A stretch of DNA of 64,000 bases from Aeoliella straminimaris. GTDB lineage: Bacteria > Planctomycetota > Planctomycetia > Pirellulales > Lacipirellulaceae. Within the stretch, counting starts at the first letter, position 1. Every line of letters starts with the position of its first letter. Positions 51,799 to 60,822 of this stretch are shown in pieces. The position numbers were made by a program, and so were the translations under genes. The notes beneath the pieces are model-generated. The model saw only the letters and a program-made list of their open reading frames with translations, did not search any database and was not told the DNA's origin. The stretch covers positions 62,001 through 126,000 of the forward strand of contig NZ_JAMXLR010000051.1 in assembly GCF_024054565.1 (NCBI RefSeq), read 5' to 3'.

Positions 51799-52254
51799 AT
51801 GGCAAGCCAATGGTATTGTCGGCTGATGGGAAGCGAGATGGGGCCGTATAGCTCCAGGCAATTGCTGGAGATGGCGCGTAGCCATCAAATCACTCCGGAC
51901 GACGCGGTCCGCAAAGGTCCCGATGGCCGCTGGGTTCAGGCCAGTCGCGTAAAAGGTTTGTTCGAGGATCCCGGTGCGTCGACCATCATCATGGCCAGCC
52001 TGCCGCCCGAGGTGAAGCAAGCGCTCGAAAGCCAGCAATCCTCCGCCACGCACAAAGCGATGCCGAGCGAACCTGCGGCCGTCACCTGGCACTACATCTC
52101 CGACGAAGGCAAAGTGGGGCCGCTCGAGTTCGAGCAACTCGTCGCCCACGGCCGCCAGGGACTGCTGAAACCCAAAAGCCGCGTCTGGTCGTCGACCTCG
52201 CCCAAGTGGTGCCAGGCCAGCGACATCGAGGGGCTCGTGTTTGCCGAGGGGTAA
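51799..52254 (+). CDS. Double GYF_2 (DUF4339) domain protein
   Basis: 151 residues made of two copies of the GYF_2 domain, about 50 residues each. Copy 1: WYCRLMGSEMGPYSSRQLLE then DGRWVQASRVKGLF. Copy 2: WHYISDEGKVGPLEFEQLVA then SPKWCQASDIEGLVF. A linker (MASLPPEVKQALESQQSS) lies between. GYF-type domains bind proline-rich peptides; GYF_2 domains are often attached to membrane proteins in planctomycetes, but here there is no membrane segment. The ATG at 51799 begins the first domain; upstream frame is non-conserved. Precedes the Nudix gene by 51 bases. Confidence 0.85.
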   Translation: MASQWYCRLMGSEMGPYSSRQLLEMARSHQITPDDAVRKGPDGRWVQASRVKGLFEDPGASTIIMASLPPEVKQALESQQSSATHKAMPSEPAAVTWHYISDEGKVGPLEFEQLVAHGRQGLLKPKSRVWSSTSPKWCQASDIEGLVFAEG

Positions 52255-52305
52255 GTTACCGAATAGCAAGCACCGGAGCCGCCCCGTTTCACCCAGCATC
52301 GCGTC

Positions 52306-52776
52306 ATGCCCCGAATTGCCGCCGGACTGTTGATGTACCGCCAGTTAAATGGCGCGGTTGAGGTGCTCCTCGCGCACCCCGGCGGGCCGTACTTTGCCAA
52401 GAAGGACGACGGCGCTTGGACCGTCCCCAAGGGGGAGCCCGACCCCGGTGAGGACGACCTGCTGACCACCGCGCGGCGAGAGTTCCAGGAAGAGACCGGC
52501 GTGGTGCCCACCGCCGACCGATACCTGCCGTTGGGGTCGATCACACAAAAAGGTGGCAAAGTGGTCCACGCCTGGGCACTGGAAGGCGACTGCGACCAGG
52601 GCCAGTGCCACAGCAACCTGTTCTCGATGGAATGGCCCCCTAAGTCGGGCAAGCTGCAAGAGTTCCCCGAAATGGACCGCGCAGAGTGGTTCCCTCTCGC
52701 CGTGGCGCGAGTGAAGATCAAAGCCTCGCAGGTGCCCCTCTTGGAGCGACTCGAGGAAATGGTGCGGACAGCCTGA
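52306..52776 (+). CDS. Nudix hydrolase
   Basis: 156-residue pyrophosphohydrolase. The Nudix box runs from Gly43 to about Val66: GEPDPGEDDLLTTARREFQE followed by ETGV, so the metal-binding Glu residues (G-x5-E-x7-R-E-x-x-E-E) are complete. AGLLMYRQLNGAVEVLLAHP and the C-terminal EMDRAEWFPLAVARVKI fit the RppH-like or MutT-like fold; short length and lack of extra domains leave the substrate open (nucleoside or dinucleoside polyphosphates, ADP-ribose and so on). Follows the GYF gene in the same direction and may be co-transcribed. Converges with the secretin-like gene after 13 bases. Confidence 0.92.
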   Translation: MPRIAAGLLMYRQLNGAVEVLLAHPGGPYFAKKDDGAWTVPKGEPDPGEDDLLTTARREFQEETGVVPTADRYLPLGSITQKGGKVVHAWALEGDCDQGQCHSNLFSMEWPPKSGKLQEFPEMDRAEWFPLAVARVKIKASQVPLLERLEEMVRTA

Positions 52777-52789
52777 CGACGGCCCGCTT

Positions 52790-55447
52790 TTACCTGCGGC
52801 GTTCGTAACGTTCGCGCTCGCGTCGACGGTCTCGGGACGATTGTTCGTCGATCGGCTCGGTACTCAAGCCACTGAGCACCGACCGAATCTGCTCGGCCGA
52901 CGAAGGATGCACCCGCAACACCTGGGTTACCGGCTGCGAATCCTCGGCGGCCTCGTCGCGTTGGCGGACCAGTTGGCGAATCTGCTCGAACAGGGTGTCG
53001 TTGCAGGAGACCAACAACGTGCTCGAGGCTTCGTCCACTGACAGGGTGAGCTGGATGCCCGAGGGACGCAGTCCCGACCGCTGTGCCTGGTTGGCCAGCA
53101 CCTCGGCCACGCGGGCCTGGCTTTCCCGGTTCCGGCGATCGTCTCCACCACTGACCGCGGTCAGCGGATCGACCATGTAGTCCTTGTAGAGCTCGCGAAC
53201 CATCTGGGCGACGTCGTTCACGTCCGCGTACTTCACCGGAATGGAACGCGGCTCTCGATCGCGGAGCGATCCGGGCAGATCGTTGGTGTCGAGGAACTCG
53301 AGGAACTTTTCGGCCCGCTCGATCTGTTCGTCCGACCCGCTGATGAACAGCGAGTTGGTCCGTAGATCGGGAACGATGCGGATGGTTTGATCGACCAGCC
53401 CGTTGTAGTTGTAGTCGGGTCCCGCTCCGATCACCGCATTGGCATTGGCGTCGCTTTGCAGCAGATCGACCAACGTCTGCGCGACGGTATCGGCCGGCGC
53501 GGCGCGGAGGAAGAACACGGTCCACTGCGTGCGGGTGGGCATCTGGCGGACCAGGTCGCGAACGGTTTGCTCCACCTTGTCGAGGGCCACCGCATCGTTG
53601 GAATAGACGAACAACTCGCTGCCCCGGACCTCGATCGTGACTCGTGGCAAGCGCTTGCTGTTCCGGTTGGCTGCTGGGGATTCTTCAGCCGGCGCTTCCG
53701 CTGCCGCCTGGGCTTCGCCAGTGCTGTCAGCATCGGCCGACTCGCCAATGCTGGCCTGCTCTTCGAAGGCCGCCAGCAGCGTGTGGTCGGTGGTCGCGCG
53801 ATTCGCCTGGTTGTCTTCCTCGTCTAGCGGCACACGTCGCAATTCGTTGCTGGACCGCTCTGGCGCCTCGGTGTCGGCGCGATCGTCGGGCACCACCACG
53901 CGGATTCGATTATCGAACTGGCGATTGGTATCGAGCATGTTCTTCACGGTGCGGGCGATCTGCTCCGCGTCGCGTCTGCCGCCCAGTGGCAGGCGACGGA
54001 ACCGACCGCCGTCGCCCGAAACGCCATCCATACCACCCCCCTCGTTGAACGAGGCGAGTGCCTTGCGAATTTCGGCCATCTGCGACGATGTGGCGCGGAC
54101 CATCAGCGAACGATTCTGGAACCCGGGCATGATGACCGGCCGATCGTCGCGGTCCTCGTTCTTGAACAACGAGTTGAGCATATCGCACATCGCCAGCGGA
54201 TCGGACTGCGTGAGCGGAATGACCTCCATACCATCACCAACGCCTCCCGAGTCGATAATCTCGATCAACTGCTCCACCTGCGCATGCTCGGCGGGAGTCG
54301 CCAGGACGTGAATCGCGTTATGGCGACCATCCTCGTTGATCACGACACCCGGCATGACCGAGTCGACTGTTTCGGCAACGTCGTCTTCCTCCGAGTTCTC
54401 GACCTTGTACACGCGGAGTTCCGGCACGTTGCTGGTGAACTGCCCGGCCCGCTCGCCGCTTGGCTGGACATCGATGGTTTGCAGGATGTTCTCCACCAGC
54501 TCGATGGCCGCCGGCGTGGCGGTTACCAACAGGCTATTGGTTTGGCGAAGCGACGACACCTTCATATTCATGGCGATGTTGTCGACCAGCGGCGCCGGCC
54601 CCGCGGGACGGTTTTCGTTCCCCTCACGGTCGCCCCCCCGTTCTCGCCGCTCCCGCCAGGCGGCCCGGCGCTGCATGGAAGCCTGAAAGGGATTGGTGCC
54701 CAAGCCGAAGAGATTTTGTATCTGTCGCTCCGCATCCATGGCGGGGATGTGCCGCAGGGTGAACGACCGGAAGATCAACTCGTCGTCGGCCGGCGGCGCT
54801 TTGGCATCGGCCAGCAGTTGGACCGCTTCCCGCAAACTCTTGCCGAAGCCTTGCAGCACAAGAGCGCCCGACGAATCGAGCGGCGAGGCCACGCCCTTGG
54901 GCCCCAGGATCTGGGTCACCTGGCTGGCCACTTGCTCCGGCGTGAATCCGTCCACCTGTACCACGATCCGCAGCAGTTCGTTATTGCCGAACCGTTCGAG
55001 CTGCGAAGCGGGAACTGTCGGAATCAGGTTGGGCAGCATCGGATTGTCGGTCTTCATCGCCACCAGGAACTGATCGCGACGCAGCAATACGTACCCCCGC
55101 GGCAGCAGGTAGCCGTTCATCACGTCGATCGCCTCGGTCACCGTGTACCGCTTGTCGTCGATATAGTTGAATGTACCCTCGGGCTCGTCGGCTAGGTCGA
55201 GAGAGAGCTCGGCCTTCTCCGCAATCCACTGCAGCACCATCGGCCAGGATGCTTCGGCAAAGCTGAACTGCAACAGCTGCTGGTCGCCGATGGACGACTC
55301 GGCCGCGGCTTCGCTGCTGGCCGGTTGGGGCGGATCGTTTGCCGGAACCTCCTCTTGAGCCCTGGCAACTTGGGCACCCAACGAGCAAAAGGCTATCAAC
55401 CCACTCGCGGTAAAGATACTCAGCCGCGCAATAAACATGCGATCCAT
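52790..55447 (-). CDS. Secretin-N (NolW-like) repeat protein lacking a pore domain
   Basis: 885 residues with a signal peptide (FIARLSIFTASGLIAFCSLG). It resembles the N-terminal half of secretins, repeated: units of roughly 90 residues with a beta-alpha-beta-beta-alpha pattern ending in N-x-L-[FLV]-[VI]-x-[AG] and an L-[DI]-x-x-D-like helix. Examples: RSFTLRHIPAMDAERQIQNL with NSLLVTATPAAIELVENIL; LRVYKVENSEEDDVAETVDS with AIHVLATPAEHAQVEQLIEI; FFLRAAPADTVAQTLVDLL with NSLFISGSDEQIERAEKFLE. It ends in RDRRRERERYERRR without the C-terminal secretin beta-barrel. It may associate with the GspE/F machinery 43 kb away, but this is inference. Confidence 0.75.
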   Translation of the reverse strand: MDRMFIARLSIFTASGLIAFCSLGAQVARAQEEVPANDPPQPASSEAAAESSIGDQQLLQFSFAEASWPMVLQWIAEKAELSLDLADEPEGTFNYIDDKRYTVTEAIDVMNGYLLPRGYVLLRRDQFLVAMKTDNPMLPNLIPTVPASQLERFGNNELLRIVVQVDGFTPEQVASQVTQILGPKGVASPLDSSGALVLQGFGKSLREAVQLLADAKAPPADDELIFRSFTLRHIPAMDAERQIQNLFGLGTNPFQASMQRRAAWRERRERGGDREGNENRPAGPAPLVDNIAMNMKVSSLRQTNSLLVTATPAAIELVENILQTIDVQPSGERAGQFTSNVPELRVYKVENSEEDDVAETVDSVMPGVVINEDGRHNAIHVLATPAEHAQVEQLIEIIDSGGVGDGMEVIPLTQSDPLAMCDMLNSLFKNEDRDDRPVIMPGFQNRSLMVRATSSQMAEIRKALASFNEGGGMDGVSGDGGRFRRLPLGGRRDAEQIARTVKNMLDTNRQFDNRIRVVVPDDRADTEAPERSSNELRRVPLDEEDNQANRATTDHTLLAAFEEQASIGESADADSTGEAQAAAEAPAEESPAANRNSKRLPRVTIEVRGSELFVYSNDAVALDKVEQTVRDLVRQMPTRTQWTVFFLRAAPADTVAQTLVDLLQSDANANAVIGAGPDYNYNGLVDQTIRIVPDLRTNSLFISGSDEQIERAEKFLEFLDTNDLPGSLRDREPRSIPVKYADVNDVAQMVRELYKDYMVDPLTAVSGGDDRRNRESQARVAEVLANQAQRSGLRPSGIQLTLSVDEASSTLLVSCNDTLFEQIRQLVRQRDEAAEDSQPVTQVLRVHPSSAEQIRSVLSGLSTEPIDEQSSRDRRRERERYERRR

Positions 55448-56201
55448 GGAACACCCGCCGTTTTTTGAGAGTCTGACTAACGCCACCGGCCGCAGCCGTA
55501 GCGAGTTGAGCCCTTGCCGCACTTGTATCAACAAAGGTGGGATATTGGTTGATTGCGGTCCGCAGCGGCAGCCCGCAAGCAAAGGCTCTATGCTTCCCGG
55601 ATTGTAGCACGATCGGCCGCGCTTGACCAATTTCTCCTTGGAGCGACAAGAGACGCCCGGTTTGTAGAGACGGAGGGCTGGTTTACGGGCGATTAACGAC
55701 TGAGAAAAGTCGAAGCTTCACGGCAAGCTGTTCAAACTGGAGCAGTCACCCAAGCTGGGACAACTGTGAGAGTGCCCCTAGATCCCCATCGGCAAACACT
55801 CGTGTACTAGAGACGCCCGCTCTTCCAGAGTGCAGAACGCCCAGGCATTTCAAAATTGAGATCTTCCCAAACATGGGAACTTAGCATGTCGTCTGCAGAG
55901 CTTTCATCCCCATCGTGGCCTCCCGCCACATCCGAATTCGTCTTGCGTCGCGCGACGGCATATCGGAGCAGAAGGTCGGGGCCGATGGTCGCCACAGGAG
56001 CCGAGGACGTTCCTCCGGCGCTCGCGGAACGCCCGCCGAAGTACTTCAATCAGTCTTTCACTTGATCGCATCGCCGCCTTCGGTTGCGGCCTGATACTTG
56101 CGTTCCCTCCATGGTTCCGCCAAAGACGCCATCCGACTCTCCCCCCTGCGTGTTCGCCCCAATTGGCAGATTCCCATGAAAATGGACCACGCAGGTTGCT
56201 T
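55448..56201. other. Non-coding gap
   Basis: 754 bases. Open frames of 60-80 codons on both strands (55807-56049 minus, 55856-56065 plus) overlap each other and have no recognisable signal, so neither is accepted. I noticed no repeat or terminator. It includes the promoter of the secretin-like gene. Confidence 0.45.
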
Positions 56202-57188
56202 TCAATTTCGCCGGTGGCAAACCACCACCGCCAGGCCGCTGAGCCCCAGCAACATCAGCGACGTTGGTTCGGGGATAGCCGTAAACGGAGTCACGTCCTC
56301 CCAAGTGCTACCGATTCGATACTCGTCGAACGTGAATTCCGAGTAAGGGCGATTGCCGCTGTCGTCGCCCACTTGCACGGCCAGCCAGTCGCCGGGCAGG
56401 TACAGCGGGTCGTCGTCCTTTTCCCAGTTGGCGACCAGCGAAGGGGTGTTCTGCCCTTCCGACTCGAGAAGCGGATCGAGATACATATGGATCTGATCTC
56501 CGTCGCCATCGCCCGCCGCGTGGTCGATGCGAAACACCACCAGGTATGTGTTACTGCCCTCGCCGAACGGCTGGTCGATGATCGGAGCATTCGACTGATC
56601 ATCGAGGTCCTGGCCCGACAGTCGCCACACATCCTGATCGACATTCGACAGGTTGCCAATCAGCAGCGGCACCTGATCGCCGTTGTCGTTGCTGTACATG
56701 TTGACCCCTGCCACACGGGGATACAGATTGTCGCCCCACGGATAATTGCCGCCATAGATCGGATCGTTGGGGTCGGCAGCCGCGCCGCTGCGACGCGCGA
56801 GAAACGAGATGTAGGTCGACTCGCCCAGTTGCGGCGGTGCGGGGTGTGGAAGTGCCGATTGATCGTACGTGCGGGCGATCTTGGTACTGCCGTATTGCCC
56901 GGTAAGAAACAGGCTGCCGCCCGCGGTCTGCAACCGCGAGCCATCCGTATCGGTGTAGGCGAGGCTCGAAGGCACCAGTTGAACGGAGTCGGAGGAAGGA
57001 ACGCCAGCACCCCCTAACAGCGTATTACCAGGCTGCCACGTGTTGACGAAACCGGTGCCGCCCGAGACGTTGAGAATCGCATCACCATCGGCGTATTCGC
57101 TGAAACCTTCGTAGACGGTCAGGGCCCCCGTAGCCGCGAGTGGAGTTGTCAGGACAGAGAGGAAGGACGCCATAACGTACAAACGCAT
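56202..57188 (-). CDS. PEP-CTERM exported protein
   Basis: About 328 residues. ATG at 57188 is preceded by GGAG and begins a signal peptide (LYVMASFLSVLTTPLAATGA). The domain has the jellyroll-like pattern common in planctomycete PEP-CTERM proteins: LTVYEGFSEYADGDAILNVS at the N-terminus, GTGFVNTWQPGNT, and STYISFLARRSGA. Acidic runs such as HAAGDGDGDQIHMYLDP suggest calcium contact. Sorting signal AIPEPTSLMLLGLSGLAVVV with tail CHRRN. No enzyme motif recognised. A longer frame to 57233 adds only polar residues. Confidence 0.83.
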   Translation of the reverse strand: MRLYVMASFLSVLTTPLAATGALTVYEGFSEYADGDAILNVSGGTGFVNTWQPGNTLLGGAGVPSSDSVQLVPSSLAYTDTDGSRLQTAGGSLFLTGQYGSTKIARTYDQSALPHPAPPQLGESTYISFLARRSGAAADPNDPIYGGNYPWGDNLYPRVAGVNMYSNDNGDQVPLLIGNLSNVDQDVWRLSGQDLDDQSNAPIIDQPFGEGSNTYLVVFRIDHAAGDGDGDQIHMYLDPLLESEGQNTPSLVANWEKDDDPLYLPGDWLAVQVGDDSGNRPYSEFTFDEYRIGSTWEDVTPFTAIPEPTSLMLLGLSGLAVVVCHRRN

Positions 57189-57370
57189 TAGCTGCTTACT
57201 CCACGATCTGGAAGTTGAAAAGGCAAGAGACAAGTGTCGTGGAGTCGAGCCTAACCGCCAGACGCGCCGAACAGCGCGGTCAAGGCGCCCTGTAATCAGA
57301 CAATCTGCAGGTTTGCCTCCCTTGCTGCCCTCAACCCGCGGAACTGTACTTCAGCATGCCATCGTGTTTT

Positions 57371-58210
57371 CTAATTACTAGCGCGGCGGCGACTTAAGCA
57401 CACCGCGCCCGCCAATCCAATCATCGCCAGCACTACCGAGCTTGGCTCGGGTACGGTGGTCGGTGCGTAGGTGAGCGACGACACGGACGTCAGACCCAGC
57501 GGGCCCACTAGCGATTCGCCGCCGGTGGCCGGGTCGATGCGGTACAGGGCGTCGGGGCCGACCTCCGGATCGACGCCAAACAGCGAATCGAGCTCCGGCA
57601 CGTACGCCACGGCCTGAAAACTGCCGAGGCCGGTCGAGCCGATCGACGTCCCCGCGCCGGTGGCCGGGTTCAGCTCGATCAGTTCGTCGCTGCCGTACGA
57701 CACGCCGTAGATGGTGCCGGTCAGCGGGTCGGCCGACAGTCCGCCCATGAACGTGAAGCCGGTCGGCCCGATAGCGGCGGCCGCGCCGGTGTCGATGTCG
57801 ATGCGTAGCAGTTCGTCGGTATTGGCATCCACGCCCAGCAAGCTGCCGCTGGTGGGATCGAACGTCAAACCGAATACGAAGTCATAGCCTAGTGGCCCCA
57901 CCACCCCCGCTGCGCCGGTCGTGGGGTCGATCTTGAGCAGGTTGTTCGCGTTGTTATCCACGGCGAACAGCGCGCCGCCGTTGTAGTCGTACGCGAGCGC
58001 TTCGATCGCCAACCCGCCGATGCCGAGCGGACCGACGGAAGCCGTCGCAGCCGTGGTCGGATCGACGGTCACCAACTCCTGGGTAAAGTTGTCGACCCCG
58101 TACAGTTGCCCCGCCCGGGCGGCGTTGTTCCCGGGGGTGGAGGCGGCCAGCGTAACAAGCAGTGCGGCGCCCGTAGTAGTAAGGGTCGAATAGCACTTCA
58201 CAGATTTCAT
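57371..58210 (-). CDS. PEP-CTERM exported protein with five propeller-like repeats
   Basis: 279 residues. Start ATG 58210 has AAAGGG upstream and a signal peptide (KSVKCYSTLTTTGAALLVTL followed by AASTPGNNAARAG). Five repeats of about 45 residues: LYGVDNFTQELVTVDPTT, LFAVDNNANNLLKIDPTTG, LLGVDANTDELLRIDIDTG, IYGVSYGSDELIELNPATG and LFGVDPEVGPDALYRIDPATG, each ending GPLGx. This is a six-or-fewer-bladed beta-propeller pattern like NHL/SMP-30 or DUF4394 proteins. Ends TVPEPSSVVLAMIGLAGAVC plus LSRRRASN. Function unknown. Confidence 0.83.
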   Translation of the reverse strand: MKSVKCYSTLTTTGAALLVTLAASTPGNNAARAGQLYGVDNFTQELVTVDPTTAATASVGPLGIGGLAIEALAYDYNGGALFAVDNNANNLLKIDPTTGAAGVVGPLGYDFVFGLTFDPTSGSLLGVDANTDELLRIDIDTGAAAAIGPTGFTFMGGLSADPLTGTIYGVSYGSDELIELNPATGAGTSIGSTGLGSFQAVAYVPELDSLFGVDPEVGPDALYRIDPATGGESLVGPLGLTSVSSLTYAPTTVPEPSSVVLAMIGLAGAVCLSRRRASN

Positions 58211-58656
58211 CGCGATGCCCTTTGCCTGAAGAGAATGGTGGTCGCGAGTAGCCCAGTTCCATGGCTCCCATAACGCTGCAGCCCGACGGCACTCGCGAAT
58301 CATAAGGGAAAGCGACAAGCAGCACGCCCAGGGGCAGCAAATCGGGCAGTTGCGGAAGATCGACGGCCGCTTGCGCGGAAGGCACTGCTCGCCGGTTTCT
58401 CGACGGCGGATTCTTGGCAGTTTTGCCGCGCTTCTACGGAGGGGAAAGGATCTTGGGGTCGGGGGTCGGGGAGTTTGGAGGGACGAAGGCGGAAGGAGGA
58501 AGGTGGAATGACGAGTACCGCGGAAGGGTGCCTGGGGTCGAGCCCCGCGAGCCCCCGCTCAAACCTCCCGCCTACTGCTTACCGCCTACCTCTCTCCCCT
58601 CAATCGATCATACGAATACGCGGATTCGACCGCGGTTTGTTTACACATCAGCGCAT
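58211..58656. other. Intergenic region with G-run tract
   Basis: 446 bases with no gene. From about 58438 to 58520 the plus strand is very purine-rich, and 58455-58482 has four G-runs (GGGG, GGGGG, GGGG, GGG) able to fold as a G-quadruplex. A pyrimidine-rich tract follows at 58560-58610. Promoter elements for the gene at 58210 were not identified. Confidence 0.45.
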
Positions 58657-58690
58657 AAAAAAAGCCGGCGATTGCTCGCCGGCTTTCTTT
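58657..58690 (-). terminator. Rho-independent terminator of the cold-shock gene
   Basis: On the minus strand AAAGCCGGCGA pairs with TCGCCGGCTTT (arms 58661-58671 and 58676-58686, four-base loop), followed by a run of seven T. It lies 24 bases beyond the csp stop. Confidence 0.95.
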
Positions 58691-58713
58691 ACTACTTCTT
58701 GATCGGTGGGCGA

Positions 58714-58911
58714 TCAGACAGGGCGTACCTGCTCGGCGCGGGGACCCTTGGGACCCTGACCTTCAACGTACGTTACCTGCTCGCCTTCGCGCAACTGGTC
58801 AAAGCTGGTTCCTTCGACATTAGACGAGTGGAAGAACATGTCCTGTCCGGTTCCCGTGTCGATGAATCCAAAACCCTTGTCCGTCAAACGCTTGATTGTG
58901 CCTTCGGCCAT
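58714..58911 (-). CDS. Cold-shock domain protein
   Basis: 65-residue single-stranded nucleic-acid-binding protein, an OB-fold of the CspA family. AEGTIKRLTDKGFGFIDTG carries the RNP1-like KGFGFI and DMFFHSSNVEGTSFDQLREG carries RNP2 MFFHSS; the C-terminal GPKGPRAEQVRPV is usual. ATG 58911 was preferred over the frame extending to 58920, which adds three codons. A strong terminator follows, so it is a single-gene transcript. Likely acts as RNA chaperone and is often induced on cold or stationary phase, which was not tested here. Confidence 0.95.
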   Translation of the reverse strand: MAEGTIKRLTDKGFGFIDTGTGQDMFFHSSNVEGTSFDQLREGEQVTYVEGQGPKGPRAEQVRPV

Positions 58912-59542
58912 TACTCTCAAAACCTCAAAAAGAAAAAAAGTGACGCCGACCCAAACTTACCAAAACAGAACGGTCGCGCCACGCGATAAGACTACCATGC
59001 CCGGGCAATTAAAATAGCCACAAACTTTGGATTTGGTGACAAAAGGCCTAAAACCGCCAGTGCCCGACCCGTTCGAGTCGGCAAAACAAGACAAATCGGC
59101 GCACCAGCGGGCCTGGCAGAATTTCCAGCAATTCCAGGATGCCGCCCCCCCGGGCGGTGGGATATCTACGAAAGAGCGAGCAAAAGGCCACCGGAACCGG
59201 AGTGCGCCCCCGTCCGCCCACGCTCCGGTTTGAAAACAGGAGGGCAGCACGCAGCGTGGCTGGTCCTGCCAGCCGCGAGAGTGCGAGTGCCCAAGCAGCC
59301 CCCACCGCCGACAGGTTGACTCACCAAGCAAGGGTGGCGGTGCTGGGTTGTCGGGGTTTGGCATGAGGTGGGAGTTTGCGTTGCGCAGGGTGCTCCACTG
59401 TGCCGCCCGAGGGACTTCGGCCAGCAGTGGTTTGGGGGAGGTTGGAAGCGGTGTGGGGAGAGGAGTGCTGGGTAACGTATTCGGGGTAGTTCTAGATTAT
59501 TGGCACACATGAGCAAGTCCTCCATCTCGCTTTATTATTTGA
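58912..59542. other. Non-coding gap
   Basis: 631 bases upstream of the cold-shock gene. It should hold the csp promoter and 5-prime leader; csp leaders are often long and structured. I did not find a convincing hairpin, cold box or promoter hexamer, and overlapping open frames on both strands (59027-59233 and 58957-59364) look like chance. Confidence 0.4.
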
Positions 59543-59764
59543 TTATGTGGTAGGTCTTTCTTGAACTTCGATAGTACCTCCACTGTCAACGACGATCTCA
59601 GCTGTACCGGCCAAGACCGGATTTAGGAATCTTGAGGCCTTTTCGCTGGCGACCAGCCTGTACAGACCGCCCACCACAGGTTGTTGATCTGGTTCTGGTG
59701 GTGCTGGCTCAAATCCAAGGTCGGTCAAGACACCTACCACTTGCGATTGAATCTGCGTACTCAT
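59543..59764 (-). CDS. Small hypothetical protein
   Basis: 73 residues from ATG 59764, which has AGGAGA eight bases upstream; the longer frame starts at 59827. The sequence (STQIQSQVVGVLTDLGFEPA; then PPEPDQQPVVGGLYRLVASE and PVLAGTAEIVVDSGGTIEVQ) looks like a short alpha-beta protein with a proline hinge and no Cys. No family known to me. It lies 302 bases beyond the HIRAN gene on the same strand, outside its coupled unit. Composition is similarly lower in GC. Could be a passenger of the same island. Confidence 0.6.
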   Translation of the reverse strand: MSTQIQSQVVGVLTDLGFEPAPPEPDQQPVVGGLYRLVASEKASRFLNPVLAGTAEIVVDSGGTIEVQERPTT

Positions 59765-60066
59765 CTGGTTATCTCCTAGAGCAATAGCACAATTCACAAA
59801 CCACGATTTACAGAGTTTCGCGGTCACTCTATCACCTAGGACCGGAAAAACTCCTCGGGGTTCGTCAAAAAGTTCGGCTGGAACTCACCGAAGCAAATGA
59901 GAACCGATGATGCACTGAAGAGGATCAACAAAGTACACCCGAGCAAAAGACGTTTTGGGTAATCCTACGTAAAGGACAATGGGCAGACGTCCATTCCCCA
60001 CGCAATGAGTGTGGAAAGTGAGCCTACAACTCAATATGACTGCGTTCGGTTGAACGCGAGTAACAT

Positions 60067-60822
60067 TCATCCGCAGCGAGCGGGTACCCCGTCTGGAATC
60101 GGTAGAAACTCCTCGCCTTCGCAGGGTCGAAAGTCGACCGGCCAACACGCCCGCATTCGACAGAGAAGGCGATTCTGGGTAGGAGCCTCCAAGTTAACCC
60201 GTTCCACCTCCAGGTTAACTATGTCGGTATCGCATTTCCCGAAAAGGGACTTCACATCACGAGCAAGATAGCGTGGAACATATCCTATCATCGCACTCGA
60301 GTGTTCCGTGCGAACTGCAACAGCGTTTCGATCCGACGGATTTTGGACATCTAGCATCATGTATAACCGGTCCCCGGTCCTTAAAGTCTCTAATCGCTCT
60401 ACCGCTGAATGATCCATCCACCGAATCCCATGCAGGAAGAATCGGTTTAGATAACATCCTTCACTATCCGGGGTAGGACATGGAAAAACTTCTACGGCGT
60501 CAGTTTTGCGGATACCCTCAGTAACACCAAGCACCACAATCGGCTCGGGCGGTTGCGAAGGATCGAAACCACTCCAGCGCAAGTACTCTTCGTATTCGGG
60601 CCGCGATGCTGGCAGTAGTCGATTGGCGAAGATGGGAAACAGGCTTTCAGACTCATAAACCTGATCAAGGTCCTTCATTCCGGCAAATGGCTGGAACTCT
60701 TCTCGTTGAGCGCCACGAGTGTAACAGAACCGATATAGTCCATCGCTGTGGATCAAACGCCCAACGGGCCTCCAACCACTGCTCGCTTTTTCAGGACGCC
60801 AAGCAACAAAAAGAGCCTTCAT
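60067..60822 (-). CDS. HIRAN-domain protein with HipA-N-like start
   Basis: 251 residues. The C-terminal half has a HIRAN domain: FLHGIRWMDHSAVERLETLR, GDRLYMMLDVQNPSDRNAVA with the conserved N-P-x-D-x-x-A-V, then IGYVPRYLARDVKSLF. HIRAN domains bind DNA ends or damaged/stalled DNA in helicases such as HLTF and also occur alone in bacteria. The N-terminus (KALFVAWRPEKASSGWRPVG, LIHSDGLYRFCYTRGAQREE, FPIFANRLLPASRPEYEEYL) resembles the N-terminal segment of HipA proteins. Its start overlaps the kinase stop by four bases (ATGA), so it is translated with the kinase. No catalytic residues are evident. Confidence 0.85.
   Translation of the reverse strand: MKALFVAWRPEKASSGWRPVGRLIHSDGLYRFCYTRGAQREEFQPFAGMKDLDQVYESESLFPIFANRLLPASRPEYEEYLRWSGFDPSQPPEPIVVLGVTEGIRKTDAVEVFPCPTPDSEGCYLNRFFLHGIRWMDHSAVERLETLRTGDRLYMMLDVQNPSDRNAVAVRTEHSSAMIGYVPRYLARDVKSLFGKCDTDIVNLEVERVNLEAPTQNRLLCRMRACWPVDFRPCEGEEFLPIPDGVPARCG

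Noticed and set aside
51245..51826. 193-codon open frame on the plus strand
   Set aside because: It overlaps the start of the double-GYF gene, has an irregular Cys/Arg/Thr-rich composition and no recognisable domain; looks like chance in GC-rich DNA.
51361..52299. Long minus-strand frame opposite the GYF gene
   Set aside because: Antisense shadow: the plus strand has two clear GYF_2 domains there.
55807..56065. Two overlapping short frames (80 and 69 codons) on opposite strands
   Set aside because: Mutually exclusive, no ribosome site, no signal peptide or domain.
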